Shown here: positions 1-7,496 of the stretch, piece after piece
Position numbering within the stretch: position 1 is the stretch's first letter
How the letters are laid out: every line of letters starts with the position of its first letter
Source of the DNA: an uncultured Caulobacterales bacterium
GTDB taxonomy: Bacteria > Pseudomonadota > Alphaproteobacteria > Caulobacterales > Caulobacteraceae
Length of the DNA stretch: 64,000 nucleotides
Direction of reading: 5' to 3'
NCBI GenBank assembly: GCA_903862425.1
Contig: CAIOYC010000037.1
Span: 1-64,000 of the forward strand
Notes under the pieces: generated by a model
What the model was told of the DNA's origin: nothing
Seen by the model: only the letters and a program-made list of their open reading frames with translations
The model's database searches: none
Program-made: the position numbers and the translations under genes

Positions 1-123
1 CCCGGACTCGTTCCGGGCGCCCATGGCGCGACGGCTTCCGGCACAACGCTTTGAACGGACGAACTTTGCACCCGCTCCGCCCTCCGAACGCCCGGTGGAT
101 GGATGCCCGGAACGAGTCCGGGC
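1..123. repeat. Pair of mutually inverted short hairpins
   Basis: A 17-base hairpin with stem CCCGGA/TCCGGG lies at 1-17. Its reverse complement, CCCGGAACGAGTCCGGG, lies at 106-122. Each copy can fold alone and the two can also pair with each other. Neither is followed by a T run, so an intrinsic terminator is unlikely. They sit downstream of the minus-strand hydrolase gene and look like a dispersed intergenic repeat. Confidence 0.5.
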
Positions 124-208
124 ATGACGGAGGGAGGGGCGTTGGGGAGCGGGGACTATCCCCGCGCTCTCCCCCGGATGAAGGCCACGCTATCCCCGCA
201 TTCAGTCA

Positions 209-1156
209 CTACTTCGCCAGAAACGCGTCCAGTGCGGCGTCGAACTTGGCGGGCTGGTCGAACATGACGAAGTGTTTGGAGCCGTCCACCCGCACCAGGG
301 CGATGCCGGGCAGGGGTGCGTACTGGCTGTGGTAGAGCCAGTCCCACCGCTCCAGGGGCATGCCGCTGGCGGCGTCGAAGGGATAGACCAGAGTCATCGG
401 CGTCTTGATCGTCGGCAGACCGGGGCGCAGGTCGAGCAGCATGTCCTCGACCATGGCGTTGGCGACCACCGTGCGGTCCGACAGCTTGCCCCAGCCGATG
501 GCCAGCCGCTTGCCCTCCGGATCGTTGACCATCATGCTGATGATCTTGTCGGAATTGGCGGCGGCCTGTTCGGGCGTCGAGTGGGTCATGGCGTAGCGCG
601 CGCCCTCGGCCATGGGCTTGAGCTTTTCCGTCGTGGTGTCCGGCCCGCCCATGAGCACGCCGTAAAAGGGCAGACTATCGACCATCAGCACCTTCTTCAG
701 ATGCTCGGGGTGATGCTCCGCCAGATAGAGCCCCATGGTGCCGCCCAGCGAGTGGCCGATATAGGTCGCCGGGGTAAGGTGCGCCTCGACCAGATAGGCG
801 TCGATAGCTTCAGCGGTGGGCTCGAACACCGGCGCGGCGGCATTGGCGCGGGCGGCTTCGCCGGCGAAGCCCGCCACCTGGACGAGGTGAAGGCGGTACT
901 GGCCGCGAAGCCGCTCGGCGGTATGTCTCCAGGTCTCGCGCGAGGACGACAGGCCGGGGACGAAGACGAGGTCCGGGCCATGACCCACCACCTCGACGGA
1001 GATGCGGTCTTTCACGATCAGCCTTGAGTCCGCGAACAGGCGGTTGGGGTCGGCCGCCGCGGCGGCCGGCTGCGCCGAGACGGGCGCTGCTGCGGCGGCG
1101 GCCAAGCCGGTGACGGCGATGAAGGCGGCGGCGAGCGCCAGGGTGCGGACAGACAT
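209..1156 (-). CDS. Secreted alpha/beta-fold hydrolase
   Basis: A 315-residue protein with a hydrophobic Ala-rich signal peptide (about residues 1-28), so it is probably periplasmic. The alpha/beta-hydrolase nucleophile elbow is visible as GHSLGG, with the upstream oxyanion stretch FVPGLSSSRETW and a late catalytic His in GSKHFVMFD. Substrate cannot be told from sequence; esterase or peptidase-like activity on small molecules is usual for the family. The start has a good ribosome site (GAGGAG just upstream of ATG). It lies 74 bases downstream of the molybdenum hydroxylase gene on the same strand and may be the last gene of that operon. Confidence 0.85.
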   Translation of the reverse strand: MSVRTLALAAAFIAVTGLAAAAAAPVSAQPAAAAADPNRLFADSRLIVKDRISVEVVGHGPDLVFVPGLSSSRETWRHTAERLRGQYRLHLVQVAGFAGEAARANAAAPVFEPTAEAIDAYLVEAHLTPATYIGHSLGGTMGLYLAEHHPEHLKKVLMVDSLPFYGVLMGGPDTTTEKLKPMAEGARYAMTHSTPEQAAANSDKIISMMVNDPEGKRLAIGWGKLSDRTVVANAMVEDMLLDLRPGLPTIKTPMTLVYPFDAASGMPLERWDWLYHSQYAPLPGIALVRVDGSKHFVMFDQPAKFDAALDAFLAK

Positions 1157-1230
1157 GAAAACTCCTCGAACAGCTTTGATGCCGAAGAGATATCCTACCT
1201 ACTTTAATTTGTAAAGTTCTTTTCGGCCGT

Positions 1231-3414
1231 CTAGCTTTTCACGAATGGCAGGCTCGTTGTCGCGCCGTGGCCTCCGGCGAGGAGCGCATTGGCCACCGCC
1301 GGGATGATCACCGGCGTGCCGGGCTCGCCCACGCCGGTGGGGTGTGCGGCGGAGGGGACGATGTAGCTCTCGATCGCCGGGGCCTCGTTCATGCGCAGCA
1401 CGCGGTAGCCGTCGAAATTGGTCTGCCGCACCAGCCCGTCCTTCAGGGTGATCTGGCCGAACAGCCCGGCGGAGAGCCCGTAGTTCAGCCCGCCCTCCAG
1501 CTGCGCCGCCACCTGGTCGGGCGCCACTGCGACGCCGCAGTCGATCACGCTGATGGCCCGGCGCACCTTGGGCTCGCCGCCCTTGTCGCGCTTGACCTCG
1601 GCCACATTGGCGCAGACCGAGCCGAAGCTCTCATGCACCGCGACGCCCCGCGCCCAGCCATCCTTAAGCGGCTTGCCCCAGCCGGCCTTTTCGGCGGCGA
1701 GGTTCAGAACCTTCAGATGCTTGTCGGCGCCTGCCTTGGTGTAGAGCGCCCGGCGATAGGCCACCGGGTCGATCTTGGCCTTCATGGCCAGCTGGTCGAG
1801 GGTGTGCTCCATGACCATGGCCGTGTGGGTGGCGCCCACCGAGCGCCACCACAGGGTGGTCACCGGGGAGGTGGGGGTGGCCACCTGGGCGTCCACCACC
1901 GGGATGGCCTTGAAATAGGGCGAGCCGGCCACGCCCTCGACCGTCAGCTTGTCGAGCTTGGCCATGCCGCCCATGGCGGTGCCCTTCATGAAGGACTGGA
2001 TCACCACCCGATGACGCCAGGCGACCGGATAGCCGTCCGCTCCCACCGCCACCTGCACGTCGTGGTGCGCCATGGGCCGATAGCGGCCGCCGGTCATGTC
2101 GTCCTCGCGGGTCCAGACCAGCTTGACCGGCTTGTTCCCGCCCACCTGCTTGGCGATGCGCACGCACTCGACCACGTAGTCGCTGTCGATGCAGCCGCGC
2201 CGTCCGAACGAACCGCCCGCATAGAGGGTCTCGATCTGGATCGCCCCCGGCAAGGTCCCGACCACGGCGGCGAGGTTCATCTGGTCGAGGGTCGGGATCT
2301 GGCTGGCGAACTTCAGCTTGCACTTATTGCCGTCGACCCAGGCGACACAGTTCATCGGCTCCATGGCCGCGTGGGCCAGATAGGGGAAGTCGTAGGTGAA
2401 GTGCTGCACGTTCGGGCCGGCGAAGGCGGTCGTCGCATCGCCCTTGGTCTCGAAGGCCGTCCAGTCGGCCTTGGGGTCCGCGGCCATGGTCTTGTAGGCG
2501 GCCAGGATCTGGTCGGACGAGCGCATCTCCGCCTTGGCGTCGTCCCACTGGACGTTGGTCAGGGCCTCGCGGCCTTTGCGCGCGGCATAGGTGTTCTGCG
2601 CCACCACGGCGACGCCGGTGGGGATTTCGAACACATCCACCACGCCCGAGACCTTCTTGGCGGCGGCGGCGTCAAAGCTCTTCAGCTTGCCGCCGAAACG
2701 CGGCGAGTGCAGCACCACGGCAGTGAGCATGCCCGGCTCGTGGACGTCCTGGGTGAAGAGGGGCGCGCCGGTGGACTTGGCGCGACTGTCGCGGCGGGTG
2801 ACCCGCGCGGTGCCGATCAGGGTGAAGTCCTTGGGGTCCTTCAGCACCGGCTTCTGCGGCGGAGCGACCTTGGCGGCGGCGGGCAGCAGTTCGGCGAAGG
2901 TCGCCGACTTGCCGCCGGGGCCATGCACGACGCCATTCTTCACGGTGATGTCGGCGGGGGCGACCTTCCAGGTATCGGCGGCGGCCTGGACGAACATGGC
3001 GCGGGCGGCGGCGCCGGCCTGGCGCATCTGGGTCCAGGCCTCGTTCATGGCGGTGGATCCGCCCGTGCCCTGGATGCCCATTAGGGTGTTGGCATAGGCC
3101 TTGGTGTTGCCGGGGGCGAGGTCGATGGTCACCTTGTCCCAGTCCGCGTCCATCTCCTCGGCCACCACGGCGGCGAGGCCGGTGGCCGTGCCCTGGCCGA
3201 ATTCGATATGTTTGGAGACGGCGGTCACCGTCCCGTCCGGGGCGATGCGCACGAAGGGTCCGAAGGCGCCGAAGTCGGCGTCCGGCGCGCCCATGGCCAG
3301 CACCTGGGCCGGGGAGCAGGCGCCGATGGCCAGGGCGCCGCCGGCGACGGTGGCGGTGACGATGGCGTCGCGGCGGGTGAGGCCGAGCTTATCGGGGTTG
3401 AGGATGGCGTTCAT
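1231..3414 (-). CDS. Molybdopterin-dependent hydroxylase large subunit (IorB-type)
   Basis: A 727-residue large subunit of the xanthine oxidase superfamily, of the single-chain type seen in isoquinoline 1-oxidoreductase beta subunits and periplasmic aldehyde oxidoreductases. The N-terminus has a Tat motif (LTRRDAIVTA) followed by a hydrophobic stretch ending near ACSPAQVLA, so the folded cofactor-loaded enzyme is probably exported. The family's glycine-rich cofactor segments (GIQGTGGSTAMNEAW; GGSFGRRG) and the C-terminal GVGEPGTP with the catalytic Glu are present. The 2Fe-2S subunit gene ends 2 bases upstream, so the two are one transcript. The substrate (aldehyde or N-heterocycle) is unknown. 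Confidence 0.9.
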   Translation of the reverse strand: MNAILNPDKLGLTRRDAIVTATVAGGALAIGACSPAQVLAMGAPDADFGAFGPFVRIAPDGTVTAVSKHIEFGQGTATGLAAVVAEEMDADWDKVTIDLAPGNTKAYANTLMGIQGTGGSTAMNEAWTQMRQAGAAARAMFVQAAADTWKVAPADITVKNGVVHGPGGKSATFAELLPAAAKVAPPQKPVLKDPKDFTLIGTARVTRRDSRAKSTGAPLFTQDVHEPGMLTAVVLHSPRFGGKLKSFDAAAAKKVSGVVDVFEIPTGVAVVAQNTYAARKGREALTNVQWDDAKAEMRSSDQILAAYKTMAADPKADWTAFETKGDATTAFAGPNVQHFTYDFPYLAHAAMEPMNCVAWVDGNKCKLKFASQIPTLDQMNLAAVVGTLPGAIQIETLYAGGSFGRRGCIDSDYVVECVRIAKQVGGNKPVKLVWTREDDMTGGRYRPMAHHDVQVAVGADGYPVAWRHRVVIQSFMKGTAMGGMAKLDKLTVEGVAGSPYFKAIPVVDAQVATPTSPVTTLWWRSVGATHTAMVMEHTLDQLAMKAKIDPVAYRRALYTKAGADKHLKVLNLAAEKAGWGKPLKDGWARGVAVHESFGSVCANVAEVKRDKGGEPKVRRAISVIDCGVAVAPDQVAAQLEGGLNYGLSAGLFGQITLKDGLVRQTNFDGYRVLRMNEAPAIESYIVPSAAHPTGVGEPGTPVIIPAVANALLAGGHGATTSLPFVKS

Positions 3415-3416
3415 GA

Positions 3417-3887
3417 TCAGGCCACCTTCGCCGACGAGGCGTGCTGGCCGGCGGCATCCTTGATGGCGGCGCGGATGCGCGGATAGGCGCCGCAGCGACA
3501 GATATTGCCCGCCATGGCCGCGTCGATCTCCGCATCAGTCGGCTTGGGTTTGTCCTTCACCAGCGCTACGGCCGACATGATCTGGCCGGACTGGCAGTAA
3601 CCGCATTGCGGCACGTCGTGCTTGACCCAGGCGGCCTGGATCGGGTGCGCGCCGTTCAGCCCCTCGATGGTGGTGATCTTCATCCCGGCCAGTGAGCCCA
3701 CCGGCGCCTGACACGAGCGGATCGGCTGACCGTCCGCATGCACGGTGCAGGCGCCGCAGGCGGCGATACCGCAGCCGTACTTGGTCCCGGTCAGGTGCAA
3801 CTCGTCGCGCAGCACCCACAGGAGGGGCGTGTCGGGATCCGCCGCGACGGGATAGGTCTTGCCGTTGATGTCGAGCTGCGTGGTCAC
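3417..3887 (-). CDS. 2Fe-2S subunit of molybdenum hydroxylase (IorA-type)
   Basis: A 156-residue small subunit carrying two 2Fe-2S clusters. The plant-ferredoxin-type cluster ligands are in [15 protein letters not shown] with a later Cys in RSCQAP. The second, helical-domain cluster is in CGYCQSGQ and [13 protein letters not shown]. It passes electrons from the molybdenum subunit encoded next to it. It has no signal peptide, as is usual when the Tat-bearing partner carries it across. It is the first gene of the operon and shares a divergent intergenic region of about 110 bases with a cytochrome c gene, a plausible electron acceptor. Confidence 0.93.
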   Translation of the reverse strand: MTTQLDINGKTYPVAADPDTPLLWVLRDELHLTGTKYGCGIAACGACTVHADGQPIRSCQAPVGSLAGMKITTIEGLNGAHPIQAAWVKHDVPQCGYCQSGQIMSAVALVKDKPKPTDAEIDAAMAGNICRCGAYPRIRAAIKDAAGQHASSAKVA

Positions 3888-4001
3888 GCCGAGCCTCCCC
3901 GCTAAACGATGTTCACATCATAACCGCTATTCAAGCCCGCCACAAAGCCGCTAATCTGCAACCGGCCCAACTTTGGACTGAGGGCCTGACAGGGGATAGA
4001 C

Positions 4002-4373
4002 ATGCGCCCAACGATCGCTGCCGCCGTTCTGGCGCTCTCGCTCACCGCTGCGAGCGGAGCCTATGCCCAGGATGCGGTTGCGGGCAAGACGACCTTTGCC
4101 GGGCGCTGCGCGGCCTGCCACCAGGTGGAAGCCGCCAAGAGCGGTCCCATGGCCCCGTCTCTGAAGGGCGTGTTCGGCCGCAAGATTGCCTCGCTAACCG
4201 ACTTCAACTATTCGGACGCCCTGAAGGCCAAGACAGGCAAGTGGACGGCGGCGGAGCTCGACACCTACCTCGCCTCGCCGCTGAAATACGCGCCGGGCAC
4301 GAAGATGTTCATGGCGATCACGGACGCCGCCGACCGGGCCAATGTCATCGCCTATCTGAAGACGGTGAAGTAG
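4002..4373 (+). CDS. Class I cytochrome c (c2/c550-like)
   Basis: A 123-residue protein with a cleavable signal peptide (MRPTIAAAVLALSLTAA, cut after YAQ), one haem site (CAACHQ, in the C-x-x-C-H pattern) and a C-terminal axial Met in GTKMFMAI. Size and motif order match soluble periplasmic cytochromes of the c2/c550 group. It is divergent from the iorA-type gene and could accept electrons from that periplasmic oxidoreductase; this is inferred from position. The start is preceded by AGGGGA. Confidence 0.9.
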   Translation: MRPTIAAAVLALSLTAASGAYAQDAVAGKTTFAGRCAACHQVEAAKSGPMAPSLKGVFGRKIASLTDFNYSDALKAKTGKWTAAELDTYLASPLKYAPGTKMFMAITDAADRANVIAYLKTVK

Positions 4374-4384
4374 GAACCATACGC

Positions 4385-4422
4385 AAAAAGCCCCACCCTT
4401 AGACAAGCTCGGGATGAGGCTT
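4385..4422 (-). terminator. Rho-independent terminator of the DUF6481 gene
   Basis: Read on the minus strand, an imperfect stem (AAGCCTCATCCC with GGGTGGGGCTT) is followed by TTTTT. It lies about 90 bases downstream of the minus-strand DUF6481 stop codon. On the plus strand there is no T run, so it acts in one direction, or at most weakly for the cytochrome gene. Confidence 0.65.
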
Positions 4423-4508
4423 CTGAGGCTGCGGTCGAGCCGCCGCCCGGGCATTTCGTTGAACCGGCACCGCCCGAGCTGGTCGAATTGTAGGGCGGGA
4501 CGCAGCGG

Positions 4509-4892
4509 CTATTCGTATTCGGCGCTTTCACTCGACGGGCGCATGCGGCCGTAGATTTCCATCCGCGCGGCCTTGCGGCTCTGGGCGTCCTGCTTTTCCA
4601 ACGCCTTGCGCGACTTGATGGCGGTGCGACGGGCCTCGATGGCGGCCATGTCGGCTTCCATCTTGGCGCGACGGGCGGCCTCGGCCTTGGCGATCCGCTC
4701 GACGCGGGCCGATTCCTTCTCGGCGGCGCGCTGGGCGCGGACCGCTTCGAGTTCGGCCTGACGGCGGGCTTCGCGGGCTTCGAGGTCGGTGGCGACGACC
4801 ATGGGCTTCGGCTTGAACTTCTCGAGGAGCGCCTTCTTGGCCTCAGCGGCTGTGGTGAGGCGATCGGCAAAGCCGGTATTCTTGGGCTGCAT
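4509..4892 (-). CDS. DUF6481 family charged helical protein
   Basis: A 127-residue protein that is almost wholly Ala/Arg/Glu/Lys. It has a conserved-looking start (NTGFADRLTTAAEAKKALLEKF) followed by a long predicted helix or coiled coil rich in EARR and RAE. I recognise it as the DUF6481 type found in alphaproteobacteria; its function is not known. It has no signal peptide or membrane segment. It stands alone on the minus strand with its own terminator. Confidence 0.8.
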   Translation of the reverse strand: MQPKNTGFADRLTTAAEAKKALLEKFKPKPMVVATDLEAREARRQAELEAVRAQRAAEKESARVERIAKAEAARRAKMEADMAAIEARRTAIKSRKALEKQDAQSRKAARMEIYGRMRPSSESAEYE

Positions 4893-5039
4893 GCGTGTCC
4901 GTGTTTTGTGGAGGGCGCGCCACGTGGGACTGCGACCGACGGTCGGTCACATAAGGATTTTTCCCCGATTTGGGAAGCCGTGGACCGATATATTTTATCG
5001 GCCGGTCGGTCTGCTTGAGCAAGTCTTCCGTGCGCGGAC

Positions 5040-6503
5040 TCAAATACCCGCGCCAAGATCGAGGAAGGCCTCCGCGGCGTCGGCTACGGGACCAGCATCG
5101 ACCTGCGCCGTCGCCAGCCGCGCCACGAGCCGATCGACCTGCACCACGATCTCCGGCGTGGCGGTGATTTCCCACCAGGCCGGCCGGGTCAGGGGACCGA
5201 GAGCGTAGAGCCAGGTGGAGACCGCGCCCGAGGCCTCGATCAGGGCGCAGTCGGCGCTCTCGAGGCCGAGCCCGAGCACGTCGGGCTTGATCAGGCCCCT
5301 GGCGCGCAGGCTCTCGATCAGCGGAATGGCGAGCTGATCGAGCGCGCTGGCGGGGCCGGTGCAGTTGACCACCCGCGCGGCGTCGTAAGCCCCCTCCCCG
5401 CCGCCGCGAGGGCGGAGCATCACCTTAACCCGGTCGCCACCGTGCAGGGCGAACCCGGCGAGGCGGGCGGCGCGGATGTGCAGCTGGCCGGCGTCCAGCA
5501 GGCCTTGCAGGGCCGCGTCGATGCGCGGGGCGGTGCGATGGCGGTGGATGTCCCAGCGGGCGCGCAGGTGGCGCAGGAACTGGCGGCGCTCCTTCAGCGA
5601 CCATCGGCTCCAGATGGCGGCGATGGCGGGGCGGGCGGCGTCGAACACCCGCTGCCACGGCACGCCTTGGCTTTCCGCCGCCGCGACCTCGGCCCGTACG
5701 CGCTTCAGCAGGACTATGGGCGGTTCGCCGATATGGTCCTTCAGGAAGGGTGGCCAGACGCCGCCCGCCCTGTGCGCCTTGGGGACGAGTCCGCGCCGGG
5801 ACACCGACAGCATCGGCCCAGTATGGCCGCGCTCGGCGAGCCTCAGCGCCACGTCGACCATGGTCAGGCCGGTGCCGACCAGCAGTACAGGCGCCGTCGG
5901 ATCAAGGTCGTCGAAGGCGTCCGCCGCCCAGGGATCAGGGACGAACAGGGGCGTGTCGTAGAACCAGGCATCGGTGCGGCCCGGAGGCGAGGGCGGCAGA
6001 TTGCCGGTGGCGAGCACCACGGCGCCCGCCTCGATGGCGCGACCGTCCTCCAGCCGCACCCCCCGCCGTCCATCATCGAGCGCCGCCGCCACGCGTCCGC
6101 GCAGCACCTGCACCCCCGGCGCGCTCCCGTCCGTACGGGCCGCCGCCAGCCGTTCCTGCAGATAGGCGCCGAACAGGGTGCGCTGGACGAAGGCGGCGGA
6201 CAGGTCCCCGCCGCTCTCGGCCAATGCGTCGGCGATCTCGGCGGGCCGCTCGCCTAGCCAGTCGATGAAGTGCGGTTCGAGCCCGGTCTCCATCCGGCTG
6301 ACCGGCACGTTGAGCAGATGGCGCGGGGAGCAGGCGCCATAGGCCAGGCCCCGTCCAGGTCGTCGCCCCTCCTCGATCACCACTACCTTCAGGTCGGGCC
6401 GGGCGTGGGACAGTTTCAGGGCGAACACCGTTCCGCTGAGGCCGCCGCCGACGACCACCACGGTCTGGGCGGGCGTCTCGCCTCCGTCACCCCTGAACCC
6501 CAT
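5040..6503 (-). CDS. FAD/NAD(P)-binding oxidoreductase (NAD_binding_9 type)
   Basis: A 487-residue flavoprotein. The N-terminal dinucleotide fold is VVVVGGGLSGTVFALKL followed by an acidic strand end (VVIEEG). A second nucleotide-binding segment occurs at VLLVGTGLTMVDVALRL near residue 215, and ATGN sits between them. The arrangement, with a lineage-typical GRGLAYG near residue 50, matches the YdhS-like FAD-NAD(P)-binding family, whose physiological reaction is poorly defined. It is monocistronic on the minus strand, with an AT-rich hairpin around 4993 downstream. Confidence 0.85.
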   Translation of the reverse strand: MGFRGDGGETPAQTVVVVGGGLSGTVFALKLSHARPDLKVVVIEEGRRPGRGLAYGACSPRHLLNVPVSRMETGLEPHFIDWLGERPAEIADALAESGGDLSAAFVQRTLFGAYLQERLAAARTDGSAPGVQVLRGRVAAALDDGRRGVRLEDGRAIEAGAVVLATGNLPPSPPGRTDAWFYDTPLFVPDPWAADAFDDLDPTAPVLLVGTGLTMVDVALRLAERGHTGPMLSVSRRGLVPKAHRAGGVWPPFLKDHIGEPPIVLLKRVRAEVAAAESQGVPWQRVFDAARPAIAAIWSRWSLKERRQFLRHLRARWDIHRHRTAPRIDAALQGLLDAGQLHIRAARLAGFALHGGDRVKVMLRPRGGGEGAYDAARVVNCTGPASALDQLAIPLIESLRARGLIKPDVLGLGLESADCALIEASGAVSTWLYALGPLTRPAWWEITATPEIVVQVDRLVARLATAQVDAGPVADAAEAFLDLGAGI

Positions 6504-6595
6504 GGCGCACTCCCTTTCGTCGGAGGCTGTCTAAGGGGATTGGTCCGTTGGGGATAGGGTCCGACCGCCGCGACGATCCGCGCGACGCCCCGCGC

Positions 6596-6745
6596 TCAAG
6601 GCTCCGTGGGGCGAGAGGTCGAAATCGGCGCGGGGTCGGGCAGGTTGTCTACCAGGACCTCGATCATCAGGCGGGTGTCCGTGCGCAAGGTCGGCGGCTC
6701 GCCGAATACCGCCGACCAGAGATCCACGACCCTGTCCTTCGCCAT
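6596..6745 (-). CDS. Small conserved-looking hypothetical protein (49 aa)
   Basis: The ATG at 6745 has GGGGA about seven bases upstream and opens a frame beginning MAKDRVVDLWSAVFGEPP; TTG 6802 and ATG 6772 are in-frame alternatives. The peptide has a hydrophobic/aromatic core (VVDLWSAVFG, LMIEVLVDNLP) and a Pro-rich tail. Compact proteins of this pattern appear in Caulobacterales as far as I recall, but no function is known. It lies alone between the FAD oxidoreductase and msrA. Its size makes it less certain than its neighbours. Confidence 0.5.
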   Translation of the reverse strand: MAKDRVVDLWSAVFGEPPTLRTDTRLMIEVLVDNLPDPAPISTSRPTEP

Positions 6746-6959
6746 CCTCACATCCCCGGGGTCGTCGCGCATCGCCGTTCTCCAGCCGCAAACAATCCGC
6801 AAGGCTCGCCGCCGTTGCTGGTGAACGGGGCGGTAAGGACGAATCTCGGCGGATGCAGCCGGGTCGGCTTCAATCCGCGTCGGGAGCGCTTAGATTAGGG
6901 CGCAAAGGCGCGCGGCGGACCGCCGATCTCGCGCCGAAACAACAAGGCAGGAGAACACC

Positions 6960-7475
6960 ATGTCGACCACCGAACGCGCCGTCCTGGCCGGGGGCTGCTT
7001 CTGGGGCATGCAGGACCTGATCCGCCGCCGTCCGGGCGTGATCTCCACCCGCGTGGGCTATAGCGGCGACCCATCCACCCCCAACGCCACCTATCGCCGC
7101 CACGGCGACCATGCCGAAGCCATCGAGATCATCTTCGATCCGTCCAAGACCAGCTTCCGCGAGCAGCTGGAGTGGTTCTTCCAGATCCACGATCCGACCA
7201 CGAAGAACCGTCAGGGCAACGATCTGGGCCGCAGCTATCGCTCGGCCATCTACTACACCAGCCCGGAACAGAAGGCGGTGGCGCAGGACACCATCGCCGA
7301 CGTGGACGCTTCGGGCCTGTGGCCGGGCAAGGTGGTCACCGAGGTCGAGCCGGTGGGCGACTTCTGGGAAGCCGAGCCCGAGCACCAGGATTATCTGGAG
7401 CGTATCCCCAACGGCTATACCTGCCACTTCCCCCGCCCAGGCTGGACGCTCCCGCACCGCGCCGCGGCGGAGTAG
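6960..7475 (+). CDS. msrA: Peptide-methionine (S)-S-oxide reductase MsrA
   Basis: A 171-residue protein that reduces methionine-S-sulfoxide in oxidised proteins using thioredoxin. The catalytic motif GGCFWG is at residues 11-16, followed by the family's RVGYSGD and the [10 protein letters not shown] segment with its active-site acid. The end [11 protein letters not shown] is typical. The protein is cytosolic with no leader. It is a stand-alone gene with a convergent PQQ dehydrogenase gene 22 bases downstream. Confidence 0.95.
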   Translation: MSTTERAVLAGGCFWGMQDLIRRRPGVISTRVGYSGDPSTPNATYRRHGDHAEAIEIIFDPSKTSFREQLEWFFQIHDPTTKNRQGNDLGRSYRSAIYYTSPEQKAVAQDTIADVDASGLWPGKVVTEVEPVGDFWEAEPEHQDYLERIPNGYTCHFPRPGWTLPHRAAAE

Positions 7476-7496
7476 AGCCCACGCCGTTCAGTGCGG

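Noticed and set aside
1267-3084. 605-codon plus-strand frame
   Set aside because: It is a shadow of the molybdenum hydroxylase large subunit gene; composition is typical of antisense translation.
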